A stretch of DNA of 7,019 nucleotides from Eikenella halliae. Its GTDB lineage: Bacteria > Pseudomonadota > Gammaproteobacteria > Burkholderiales > Neisseriaceae. Position numbers and translations under genes: made by a program. The stretch covers positions 1-7,019 of the forward strand of contig NZ_LXSQ01000025.1 in assembly GCF_001648475.1 (NCBI RefSeq), written 5' to 3'. How positions within the stretch are numbered: the first letter of the stretch is position 1; each line of letters starts with the position of its first letter. Shown here in pieces: positions 1 through 6,238 of the stretch. The notes under the pieces are model-generated. The model was not told where the DNA came from and ran no database searches. It was given only the letters and a program-made list of their open reading frames with translations.

Positions 1-203
1 TCGACGGGGCCCTCGAAAACCTCATCGGCAGCCAAGGCCAAATGATGGCTGATGACCATGCGGATTTTACGGTAAAACAGAATAGCGGAGTTGGGCTGAA
101 TGCCCAAAATATCGGCAGCGGAACGGGCGGTAACTTGGAGTACGAAAAATTCAAGCAGTTTATTTTGAACTCTCTTGCTTAATTTACAATTGGTTATCTG
201 CAT
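1..203 (-). CDS. IS1016/IS1595-family transposase, N-terminal 67 residues (partial)
   Basis: Transposase of the IS1595 family, a DDE-type enzyme that moves its own element. The ATG at 203-201 opens a frame that stays open to the window edge, beginning MQITNCKLSKRVQNKLLEFF and containing TARSAADILGIQPNSAILFY, the helix-turn-helix-like N-terminal region typical of IS1016 transposases. The fragment ends at DEVFEGPV, just before the place where the family has its first catalytic Asp (the DESYFGG region), so activity cannot be judged. The start is supported by the N-terminal similarity and its position about 20 bases inside the terminal repeat; no strong ribosome-binding site is visible. The flank is less AT-rich than the operon next door. 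Confidence 0.8.
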   Translation of the reverse strand, partial: MQITNCKLSKRVQNKLLEFFVLQVTARSAADILGIQPNSAILFYRKIRMVISHHLALAADEVFEGPV

Positions 204-224
204 TTTCGTAGCCTAGCATAACTA

Positions 225-240
225 CTAATCTACGTCAGCC
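225..240 (-). repeat. IS1016-type terminal inverted repeat, left copy
   Basis: On the minus strand this reads GGCTGACGTAGATTAG. The identical 16 bases occur on the plus strand at 5202-5217. Here it lies upstream of the transposase start at 203, so it is the 5' end of the left IS copy. Confidence 0.75.
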
Positions 241-350
241 CCCAAAAAAAAGCCGATTGTACGAAAAGAAAAGTTTTAACAAAAGGCCAAACTCAATTTA
301 TTGATATATCCTCATCTGTTTCTTTAAGCCATCAATATAATCGGTTAGCA

Positions 351-1235
351 GTGCTTTCAAAGTATATTTTATTTTTGTCTAAAGTAATTAGCATTTCCGA
401 TAAATACCAGAAGAATTTAGCTAAATTGCTTTTGTCAATTAAAGCTGCAGAACCAAAGTATCATAAAAATTTATCTATAAGAACAGAGAGAGAATTACCT
501 GATGGATTATTAGATGAATTTATGCTCATTGCTAATTTTTCTAATCCTAATAATCCATTTAAAGATATAGGTATAAAAAAAAGAAATCATCTGATGTTTA
601 TCTTGTTAAGGGAATTAGGAATAAGGAGAGGGGAGCTTTTATCAATACAAATCCCATTTATTGAGATAGGGACAGTTAGGCCATCTATTTTAATTAGACG
701 GACTCATGATGATAAGTTTGATACAAGGAAAATACAGGCAGTTAGTAAGACTAAAGAAAGACGTCTTCCTATTTCGCAGAAAACAGCTCATTATATTGAT
801 GACTATATCATGAATTATCGTTCTAAAATTCCACACGCAAATAGTCATCCGTATTTGTTTGTAACACATCGGAAAGGGAAAACCCAAGGAAGCCCTATCA
901 GTACGAGTTCATTTGATAATATCATTGTTCCAACAATGAAAAAGGTTGATACAAAATTTTCTATCATTCATCCACATATTTTCCGCCACGAATGGAACTT
1001 GGATTTTTCAAAAAAAGTAGATAGAAATAATCAAACTACAAATAATAATTTCTCCCATAAAGATTTTATTTCATCTGAGAAAGAAGCAAAAATAAGGCAA
1101 CATATTATGGGACATACATCAGAAAAATCTGGGGATATTTATAATCAACGGTATATCCAAGAAAAAGCTAATAAAATATTATTAGAACTTCAAACTGAGT
1201 TTCAGAAGAAGATTGATAATTATGGATCAAAATAA
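351..1235 (+). CDS. Tyrosine recombinase 1 (TnpA-like), N-terminally truncated
   Basis: Site-specific DNA recombinase of the phage-integrase (tyrosine) family, first gene of the recombinase operon. Numbering from the GTG at 351, the catalytic set is visible: Arg92 in LGIRRGELL, a probable beta-hairpin Lys near 133 (VSKTKERRLPI), His209 and Arg212 in HPHIFRHEWN, His255 in IMGH and nucleophile Tyr264 in GDIYNQRY. The RHEWN motif, the long spacer of about 40 residues before MGH, and the tail of the form NQRYIQEKANKILLELQ fit the first enzyme of three-recombinase loci as I recall them. The frame is open upstream to 222, running through the IS boundary, and lacks a good start or ribosome-binding site at 351. 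The core-binding N-terminal domain is therefore mostly missing, probably removed when the IS1016 copy arrived. The catalytic domain is intact but the protein is probably non-functional or unexpressed. It overlaps the next gene by 14 bases. Confidence 0.8.
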   Translation: MLSKYILFLSKVISISDKYQKNLAKLLLSIKAAEPKYHKNLSIRTERELPDGLLDEFMLIANFSNPNNPFKDIGIKKRNHLMFILLRELGIRRGELLSIQIPFIEIGTVRPSILIRRTHDDKFDTRKIQAVSKTKERRLPISQKTAHYIDDYIMNYRSKIPHANSHPYLFVTHRKGKTQGSPISTSSFDNIIVPTMKKVDTKFSIIHPHIFRHEWNLDFSKKVDRNNQTTNNNFSHKDFISSEKEAKIRQHIMGHTSEKSGDIYNQRYIQEKANKILLELQTEFQKKIDNYGSK

Positions 1236-2025
1236 AAGTATTAGATGTTCAAGAGATGGATATGAGTTTGATGAAAATAAAAACTCTTGGCATATAAGTA
1301 AAGATATAAAAATTAATTTCTCTAATGCTATATTGAGTATAGATAAGAAAACTTTAAATGGGTTTAGAAAGGCACTAGCAGTCTATGCTGAGAAATATTC
1401 TAGCTATCATACTATTAATATGTACAATAGATTTCATGAGTTGGTAGTTAATACGCAGCTAAAAACTATTGACACTCACACACTATTAAATTGGAAAACT
1501 AACTTAGGAAAAGAACGTGAATGGCATTTAGGTGCATTAAAAGGTTTTTTGCTCTCATGGAACGAGTACGGTTATTATGGAGTTGATAAAGCTGTTGTAT
1601 CTTTACTTGAAAGCTTTACCTTGATTGGAAATGATAAAGGTAAATCGGTATTAATGAGATGCCCTTATACAGGGGCATTTACAGAAAATGAAATTTTGGC
1701 TTTAATGACAGAGCTGGCTAGACTTTGGAAAGAAGATCTTATTTCATTTGAAACATATGCATATATTCAATTACTTCAAGCTACCGCGAGAAGACCTATT
1801 CAAATTCGCCATTTAAAATTTGAAGACCTGAAAAAGGAAGTTTCTCAAGGAACATGGAATTATTTCCTAAACATCCCTAGTGCTAAAAAGAGAGGTGGGT
1901 TATTTAGAAAAACATTTAAAAAACTTGCCATCACAGAGGATTTGTATTTAGTTCTATTAAATTTTGTAGAATATCAGTACAAAAAATTACTTAGTTTGAT
2001 TGATGAATCAGTTATATCAGATTAA
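1222..2025 (+). CDS. Tyrosine recombinase 2, N-terminal half (gene broken by in-frame TAA)
   Basis: First 267 residues of a recombinase that would be about 506 aa if the TAA at 2023-2025 were read through; the continuation at 2029 is in the same frame. I chose ATG 1222 over TTG 1213 because AGAAGAAG lies about 10 bases upstream. The fragment holds the predicted core-binding region and the first part of the catalytic domain, with the Arg I motif at 190-191 (TARRPIQIRHLKFEDL) and the beta-hairpin Lys in NIPSAKKRGG. It lacks HxxR-region, His and Tyr motifs, so alone it cannot cut DNA. It overlaps the end of recombinase 1 by 14 bases, as expected for translational coupling. A truncated pseudogene product is the simplest reading; a deliberately split enzyme is possible but less likely. 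Confidence 0.75.
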   Translation: MDQNKSIRCSRDGYEFDENKNSWHISKDIKINFSNAILSIDKKTLNGFRKALAVYAEKYSSYHTINMYNRFHELVVNTQLKTIDTHTLLNWKTNLGKEREWHLGALKGFLLSWNEYGYYGVDKAVVSLLESFTLIGNDKGKSVLMRCPYTGAFTENEILALMTELARLWKEDLISFETYAYIQLLQATARRPIQIRHLKFEDLKKEVSQGTWNYFLNIPSAKKRGGLFRKTFKKLAITEDLYLVLLNFVEYQYKKLLSLIDESVISD

Positions 2026-2028
2026 AAA

Positions 2029-2742
2029 ATGAAATTACCAATTTTTATCGATTGGAAGACTCTTAAGAATAATATAAGAAATAGGCATTTTGATCTTTCA
2101 TTATTAGAAAAAGATATTTTTCATTACTCTGCTTCTTCATTAGAACAGAATGTATTACGAAAATTCTGTATACATCAAAAAGCTGTTTCAGAGCGGACAG
2201 GTGAAATTATTCATATTAATGCAAGACGTTTTCGTCATACAAGGGGAACTAACCTAGGGAGAAAAGGAGTTGGTGCAGCGATTATAGCAGAACTACTAGA
2301 TCACTCAGATACACAAAATGTGAAAGTATATACTGAAAATACAGCGGATACAGTTCAATATATTGATCGTGTTATGGGTGCTGAAATGGGAAAACTGGCC
2401 CAAGCATTTGTTGGTAGAATTATTTCTAATTTAAATGAAAGTGAAAGAGGATTTGATCCAACATCTTTAATAACTAATAACGGAGTAGATACTATAGGAG
2501 CATGTGGGACGAATGATTTTTGTATAACTGGCTATGAGACATGTTATTTATGCCCTAAATTTAGACCTTTGGTTGATGGTCCACATCAACAAATATTAAA
2601 TAAACTATATAAAGAGAAAGAAGAACGTTTAAGAAGAACTAAAAGTATAGATTATGCATCTTCTAAGGATCGTATTATATTGGCTGTTGAATATGTTGTT
2701 CAAGCATGTAATGAAATGAAAAAAAATATGGATGCTCATTAA
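2029..2742 (+). CDS. Tyrosine recombinase 2, C-terminal half with Cys-rich tail
   Basis: Second half of the same recombinase, in the same frame and separated from the first half only by TAA AAA. From ATG 2029 it carries box II: NARRFRHTRGT with Arg69 and His70, LLDHSDTQNV with His92, and the nucleophile Tyr101 in VKVYTEN. Arg66 stands where many relatives have the His of HxxR, but the RRFR form is what I recall for this subfamily. A C-terminal cysteine cluster follows (Cys159, 165, 172, 175) with YETCYLCPKFRPLVDGPH, probably a metal-binding domain. No ribosome-binding site precedes 2029, so separate translation would depend on re-initiation after the TAA 3 bases upstream. The loop before PIFIDW normally continues without a break, which supports a nonsense mutation. 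The next gene begins 2 bases after the stop. Confidence 0.75.
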   Translation: MKLPIFIDWKTLKNNIRNRHFDLSLLEKDIFHYSASSLEQNVLRKFCIHQKAVSERTGEIIHINARRFRHTRGTNLGRKGVGAAIIAELLDHSDTQNVKVYTENTADTVQYIDRVMGAEMGKLAQAFVGRIISNLNESERGFDPTSLITNNGVDTIGACGTNDFCITGYETCYLCPKFRPLVDGPHQQILNKLYKEKEERLRRTKSIDYASSKDRIILAVEYVVQACNEMKKNMDAH

Positions 2743-2744
2743 TT

Positions 2745-4787
2745 ATGAATAATACAATTTTTTTCCAAGTACATGAGAATCCAAAATCCAGTTTAGAAAA
2801 TTTTATCACTTTCTGTAAAAACAAACTTACAGCTTTCGGAAGTAATTGTTGGGACAATAATCAATGGAGAGATACCTTTAATCTTCACAACATTCAAGTT
2901 CGTTTTTCCACAGATAGGGTTAAATCTACATCCTATCAATATGAGCCGTTATCTGAACCATTTATTGATTTTGCTAAAGCATACATTCGTTATGTTTATT
3001 CTCAGCAGCCAATTCGTCAATTATCACGGCATATGGAATCATTACGTATGGTTGAAATGGCTTTATACAATGTAAAAGGTAATTGCGATATATTACAACT
3101 CGATAATTTAGTCATTAATGAAGTTGAAACCATTGTATTGAGAAAATATAAAAAAGATACTAAATCAGTCAATAAATTAGGATATCAACTTGAGAAGTTG
3201 TTTGATTTTTGTCGTGAAAATGGTATTACTCCAAATTTATCTTTATGGAATAACCCATATAAACGTCCTAGAGATTTAACGATATTGCTTGATGAAAGAG
3301 GAAAAGAATACCGTTCAAGTAAGATGCCAACAGATGAAGAAATGATGTTGGTTGCTAAACTCTTTCATGATGCACCAAATTTAGATAAAGAAACTGAGTA
3401 TTATACAGCAGTTATGGCTCTACTTATGGTTGCTCCATCTCGTTGTTCTGAGTTGATGTCTTTATCTGTTAATTGCTTAGAATGGGAAGAAGATAGCTTA
3501 GGAAATAAGCAATTAGGTATTCGATGGATACCTGCAAAAAACGGAAAAGAGGGTTTGAAATGGGTTCCTAGTAGTATGCAAGATGTGATTATTGAAGCAG
3601 TCAAACGTTTAACAGATATAGGAGCTTTAGCAAGAAAAGCAGCAAAGTTTGCGGAAGAAAATCCTAACACGGTAATGATATCACCAGATCAAGGTATGCA
3701 AGTATCCCATTATTTATCTCAAAAACCTTTAACTGAAATAGAAATAGGTAAGGTTTTAGAAATTAATGGAAAGCATGGGATTAAAACTAAGTGGTTTAAA
3801 AAGTTAATGAAAGAAAATAGTGGCGTTATAACTCCTAATGTTTTAGGAAAATACTTATACGAAAAATATACCTCAAAATTCAATTACTGGCCATATATTG
3901 ATAAAAATAAAAACGTTAAAGCTTCTGAAGCCTTATTATTATTCAGAGAAAATGAATTTCATAATGCTTTTCTCCCTAAAAAGTTCTCTTTTTTATTACC
4001 AACAGTAAATCTTATTAATGATAGATTCTGCTATTCTGATACACGTCCTAAAACATCATTATGGGAAAAGCATTGTATAACAACTTCGAAAGGGGAGTTT
4101 GTTAGATTACTATCACACAATGCAAGGCATTGGTTAAGTACAAAAGCTGAGAGAGGTGGAATGGATGAATTAACTTTAGCGAACTGGGCAGGGAGGGCTA
4201 GAATTGCAGATAATAAAGCTTATGATCACAGGACAGAAGAAGAAAAAAGTGAGGCAGTCCGGGATTTGTTAATTCCTGAGGATATCTCAATATTAGATAA
4301 AATACATTTAAATCTTCCAGTTACATATGAGGACGTAGGGAAAGATGGAGTGGGAATCACAACAATAACAGAAATAGGCATTTGTGAGCATGATTATGCA
4401 ATGTCGCCATGTTCTCGCCATGGGGATTGTGAAACATGTAAAGAACTTATTTGTATTAAAGGATTAGAATCATCTTTAGAAATATTAAAACATAGAGAAA
4501 TTCAGCTTACAGAGCAAATTAATAAAGCAAAAGAACACCATAAATTAGGAGCTTTTGGTGCAGATCGTTGGATAAGTAACCTAGGGTGGAGATTGGCACA
4601 TATAAGAACCAAAATTGCATTCTTGGAAAATAGTGAAATTCCAAGTGGTACACTATTACGAATACCTGACGAATATGATCCTTCACCAGTCAAGTTAGCC
4701 TTATTGGAAAAAGGAATGGATATAGATGTTAAAAAACCAGAAACGGCTAAACTTGATGATGATTTATATAGGTTAATGGAGATGTAG
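2745..4787 (+). CDS. Tyrosine recombinase 3 (TnpB-like), intact, 680 aa
   Basis: Large tyrosine recombinase and the only undamaged gene of the operon. The catalytic set is complete: Arg233 in APSRCSELMSL, His458 and Arg461 in LLSHNARHWLST, Trp481 in LANWAGRARI (the His/Trp position) and nucleophile Tyr493 in DNKAYDH. The first 200 or so residues should form the core-binding region. After the catalytic domain comes a cysteine cluster at Cys547, 556, 562, 565 and 570, in the form CEHDYAMSPCSRHGDCETCK, likely a metal-binding module. A charged helical region follows (about 575-625). Size and order match the large recombinase (TnpB, about 630 aa) of Tn554-type transposons. It starts 2 bases after recombinase 2 and ends 1 base before the TnpC-like gene, so translation is probably coupled. 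Codons are AT-rich, unlike the flanking genes. Confidence 0.88.
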   Translation: MNNTIFFQVHENPKSSLENFITFCKNKLTAFGSNCWDNNQWRDTFNLHNIQVRFSTDRVKSTSYQYEPLSEPFIDFAKAYIRYVYSQQPIRQLSRHMESLRMVEMALYNVKGNCDILQLDNLVINEVETIVLRKYKKDTKSVNKLGYQLEKLFDFCRENGITPNLSLWNNPYKRPRDLTILLDERGKEYRSSKMPTDEEMMLVAKLFHDAPNLDKETEYYTAVMALLMVAPSRCSELMSLSVNCLEWEEDSLGNKQLGIRWIPAKNGKEGLKWVPSSMQDVIIEAVKRLTDIGALARKAAKFAEENPNTVMISPDQGMQVSHYLSQKPLTEIEIGKVLEINGKHGIKTKWFKKLMKENSGVITPNVLGKYLYEKYTSKFNYWPYIDKNKNVKASEALLLFRENEFHNAFLPKKFSFLLPTVNLINDRFCYSDTRPKTSLWEKHCITTSKGEFVRLLSHNARHWLSTKAERGGMDELTLANWAGRARIADNKAYDHRTEEEKSEAVRDLLIPEDISILDKIHLNLPVTYEDVGKDGVGITTITEIGICEHDYAMSPCSRHGDCETCKELICIKGLESSLEILKHREIQLTEQINKAKEHHKLGAFGADRWISNLGWRLAHIRTKIAFLENSEIPSGTLLRIPDEYDPSPVKLALLEKGMDIDVKKPETAKLDDDLYRLMEM

Positions 4788-4788
4788 T

Positions 4789-5019
4789 ATGCCTAAAATT
4801 CTTATTACAGAAGAAAATTTGGAAGATATCATTATGTTGATTAAAACCTGGGAGGGGAAGTTAACATGGAATTTACTTTGCTCTAAAGTTTCAGAGTTAT
4901 TGAATATTAAGAGTATTGAGAGGCAGTCACTGGCTAATTATCCTGATATACAAAAAGCCTTTAGCCAACAGAAGCAAAAAATAAAAGAAGATGCAAAAAA
5001 GAACCAGTACCAAATGTAA
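4789..5019 (+). CDS. TnpC-like protein, N-terminal part (76 aa as read; frame interrupted)
   Basis: Small fourth protein of the recombinase operon. ATG 4789 lies 1 base after the preceding stop and has GGAG at 4778-4781 as a well-placed ribosome-binding site. The residues LTWNLLCSKVSELLNI and the following RQSL...YPDIQKAFSQQKQ resemble the N-terminal half of small proteins beside recombinase triplets and of TnpC (125 aa) in Tn554, where it influences the frequency and orientation of insertion. The zero frame ends early at TAA 5017, but a -1 shift at 4995-5001 joins it to the coiled-coil half at 5022, giving about 136 aa, close to the family length. Read alone it would lack the coiled coil. 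TnpC assignment rests on context, size and remembered similarity, not on a search. Confidence 0.65.
   Translation: MPKILITEENLEDIIMLIKTWEGKLTWNLLCSKVSELLNIKSIERQSLANYPDIQKAFSQQKQKIKEDAKKNQYQM
4995..5001 (+). promoter_or_regulatory. A_AAA_AAG slippery heptamer, possible -1 ribosomal frameshift site
   Basis: In the zero frame of the 4789 gene the codons are GCA AAA AAG, so the heptamer is correctly phased as X_XXY_YYZ. A -1 slip makes the next codon GAA at 5001 and continues through PVPNVTMDYLL to the stop at 5196-5198. This is the same heptamer used in E. coli dnaX. I see only a weak purine-rich AGAAG upstream and no convincing stem-loop downstream, so a simple one-base loss in the A-run is an equally good or better explanation. 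Confidence 0.45.
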
Positions 5020-5021
5020 CG

Positions 5022-5198
5022 ATGGATTATTTGCTAAAACAAGTTAATAATTTGAAGGCTCAGGTACAACGCTTGGAAGAAATTAATGAGCGATATAAAC
5101 AGCAATTTATTGTATGGCAATATAATGCATATATGCATGGGATGACACAAGATGCACTAAATAAACCTCTTATTGCTGTTAACAGGCAGCATAGATAA
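5022..5198 (+). CDS. TnpC-like protein, C-terminal coiled-coil part (58 aa from ATG 5022)
   Basis: Beginning MDYLLKQVNNLKAQVQRLEE, this is a heptad-patterned coiled coil (about residues 3-30), followed by FIVWQYNAYMHGMTQDALN and KPLIAVNRQHR. The WQYNAY...LNKPL ending is what I recall for the small partner protein at the end of three-recombinase loci. The frame is open upstream of 5022 (EPVPNVT) and joins the 4789 gene at the A-run by a -1 shift, so this is probably the second half of one 136-aa protein rather than a separate gene. There is no clear ribosome-binding site before 5022. The gene ends 3 bases before an IS1016-type terminal repeat, so nothing downstream of the original element survives. 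Confidence 0.6.
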   Translation: MDYLLKQVNNLKAQVQRLEEINERYKQQFIVWQYNAYMHGMTQDALNKPLIAVNRQHR

Positions 5199-5201
5199 AG
5201 A

Positions 5202-5217
5202 GGCTGACGTAGATTAG
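5202..5217 (+). repeat. IS1016-type terminal inverted repeat, right copy
   Basis: GGCTGACGTAGATTAG on the plus strand, identical over 16 bases to the minus-strand sequence at 225-240. Inside it (rightwards) the sequence differs from the left copy, which fits the opposite (3') end of an IS of the same type. Confidence 0.7.
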
Positions 5218-5300
5218 CCCTAAACCCCACACGATCCCTCTGAAACCTTCAAAAGCTATATTAGCAAGGTTGCTGGTAAAAAAGCAGAATGAGGGATTAT
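5202..5300 (-). mobile_element. Short remnant of an IS1016-type 3' end
   Basis: Minus strand from about 5250 to 5202 reads a degraded transposase tail, ending CysGlyVal-TAG (stop at 5222-5220), 2 bases before the terminal repeat. That resembles the WCG-stop ending of IS1016 transposases as I remember it. The right limit is uncertain, because it meets the interrupted gene somewhere near 5280-5310. The orientation is the same as the left copy: both transposases read on the minus strand. Confidence 0.4.
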
Positions 5301-5651
5301 TATCTGGTTAATATCAAAATTTTCTGCTTTACAGTGTTCCATTTTTTCAGACAACCCCAGCAAATTGAACGTATCGTGTTGTTGGAGGATTTCACAATGC
5401 TGTTTGTTGTTCAGCAAGGCTTGCCATTTTCTATCTAAAATTTCTTCATCCAAATTGCTATCATTGTTCGGTAAACGTCCATGTCGTCTGAAAAACGATT
5501 CGACTTCTTTGAATGTTTGTAAAACCATTGCATTTTCATCGGTTTTAGCGGTAACTGGTTTGACATCGGCAAGCAGGCCTAAATCATCGTGATTGAAAAT
5601 ATCATCCAAGCTGTTGATTCTAGAATCAACGCGCATACCTTTTAGCAACAT
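5256..5651 (-). pseudogene. N-terminal part of a GIY-YIG-associated (T5orf172-like) protein, truncated by an IS remnant
   Basis: Minus-strand frame of 131 aa from ATG 5651, with AAGGGG placed 6 bases upstream as ribosome-binding site. It reads RINSLDDIFNHDDLGLL near the N-terminus, then TFKEVESFFRRHGRLP and a charged helical stretch to HDTFNLLGLSEKM. This layout resembles the front of GIY-YIG nuclease-family proteins that lie next to MmeI-like methyltransferases, but the nuclease domain itself is absent, so the assignment is tentative. The last dozen or so residues (from about IIIPHSAF) read into the IS1016-type remnant and are not native. It begins 2 bases after the stop of the upstream methyltransferase fragment, so the two were probably one operon. 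The product is unlikely to be active. Confidence 0.5.
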
Positions 5652-5653
5652 AT

Positions 5654-6178
5654 TCAGCCCCTTACCATACGTTCCGCTTTTTGGCGGCGGATATGGTCGA
5701 AAAGGCGCCCCATTTTTTCGGCAGCTTTAGTGTCGGCGGGATTTTCTTCAAATCCACTGCTTTTTTCCAAGCCTGCAAGGGGAAGGAAAAAGCCGTAGTT
5801 CTACGCCAAGTCGGTGTAGGCACATTCGAGATAGTCATCGGCCTTAGTGTCATAGACGGCGATGTTTTGAAAATCGGTAACGATAAAGAAGCGGATTTTG
5901 TTTTTATCGGCGGAAGGTGATTGTTTCAGGGTTTGCAGGATGTCGTAAATGTCTGCCCAGGGGTCGGCAGGTTTGAAATAAAGTTTCCGGCTGAGGGCAA
6001 TTTCGCCGAGTAAAGGCATATCGGCAACGTTGGTGCCGGGAGTTTGGTTTTGCAGTTTGGTGATGGTGGCTTTCGGGGTATCGAACAGGCGGAGAAAGCC
6101 GTAGATGAAGTTTGCTTTGTCTTCCGATTGTACGAGCTTGGCAAGACCGTCAAAGAGTTTGGTGGGATTGATTGCCAT
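5654..6178 (-). pseudogene. MmeI-like class I DNA methyltransferase/restriction enzyme, N-terminal fragment with nonsense codon
   Basis: ATG 6178, with AAAAGG about 13 bases upstream, starts MAINPTKLFDGLAKLVQSED. It continues through FLRLFDTPKATITKL, KIRFFIVTDFQNIAVYDTKA and a segment ending NYGFFLPLAGLEK. These match, from memory, the N-terminal domain of MmeI-like enzymes (about 900 aa or more, restriction and adenine methylation in one chain). A TAG at 5803-5801 interrupts DLA-NYGFFL after 125 aa, where the family normally continues (probably a Glu or Gln codon). The frame then reads on through ENPADTKAAEKMGRLFDHIR to TGA 5656-5654. The helicase-spacer, SAM-binding methyltransferase and target-recognition regions are absent, so most of the gene has been deleted. 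Only remnants of a restriction-modification locus remain. Confidence 0.65.
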
Positions 6179-6238
6179 TGCTATGGTGCCTTTTGCTAAG
6201 AAGTTATAAGGATATGGAGTTAGATCTGTCCCAGGCGG

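Larger units (their letters stand above)
1..243 (-). mobile_element. IS1016-type insertion sequence (IS1595 family), 5' end only; runs off the left edge
   Basis: The terminal inverted repeat is seen at 225-240 and the transposase start at 203, reading leftwards out of the window. The outer boundary is probably just after 240 (up to 243), because the C-run 239-243 makes the last bases ambiguous. The AT-rich recombinase operon begins immediately to the right. No 8-bp target duplication could be paired with the other repeat at 5202, so the two ends are not the two sides of one simple insertion. Confidence 0.75.

Noticed and set aside
336..341. Perfect TATAAT just upstream of GTG 351
   Set aside because: No acceptable -35 at the right distance, it lies inside the open frame of recombinase 1, and such words are common by chance in AT-rich DNA.
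2224..2235. Arg in place of the His of HxxR in recombinase 2 (RRFRHT) as a sign of inactivity
   Set aside because: As I recall, the RRFR form is usual for the middle enzyme of such triplets, so it is not evidence of damage here.
3401..3670. 89-aa minus-strand frame inside recombinase 3
   Set aside because: Shadow of the intact 680-aa gene, with no start signal or recognisable motif.
5176..5185. Palindrome CTGTTAACAG as an operator or recombination site
   Set aside because: Single short palindrome inside coding sequence with no second copy noticed.
5166..5203. CCTCTT...AAGAGG inverted repeat as a terminator after the TnpC-like gene
   Set aside because: Only 6-base arms around a loop of about 25 bases, no T-run, and one arm overlaps the IS boundary.
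5681..5920. 79-aa plus-strand frame
   Set aside because: Shadow of the MmeI-like fragment, which has family-like sequence on the minus strand.
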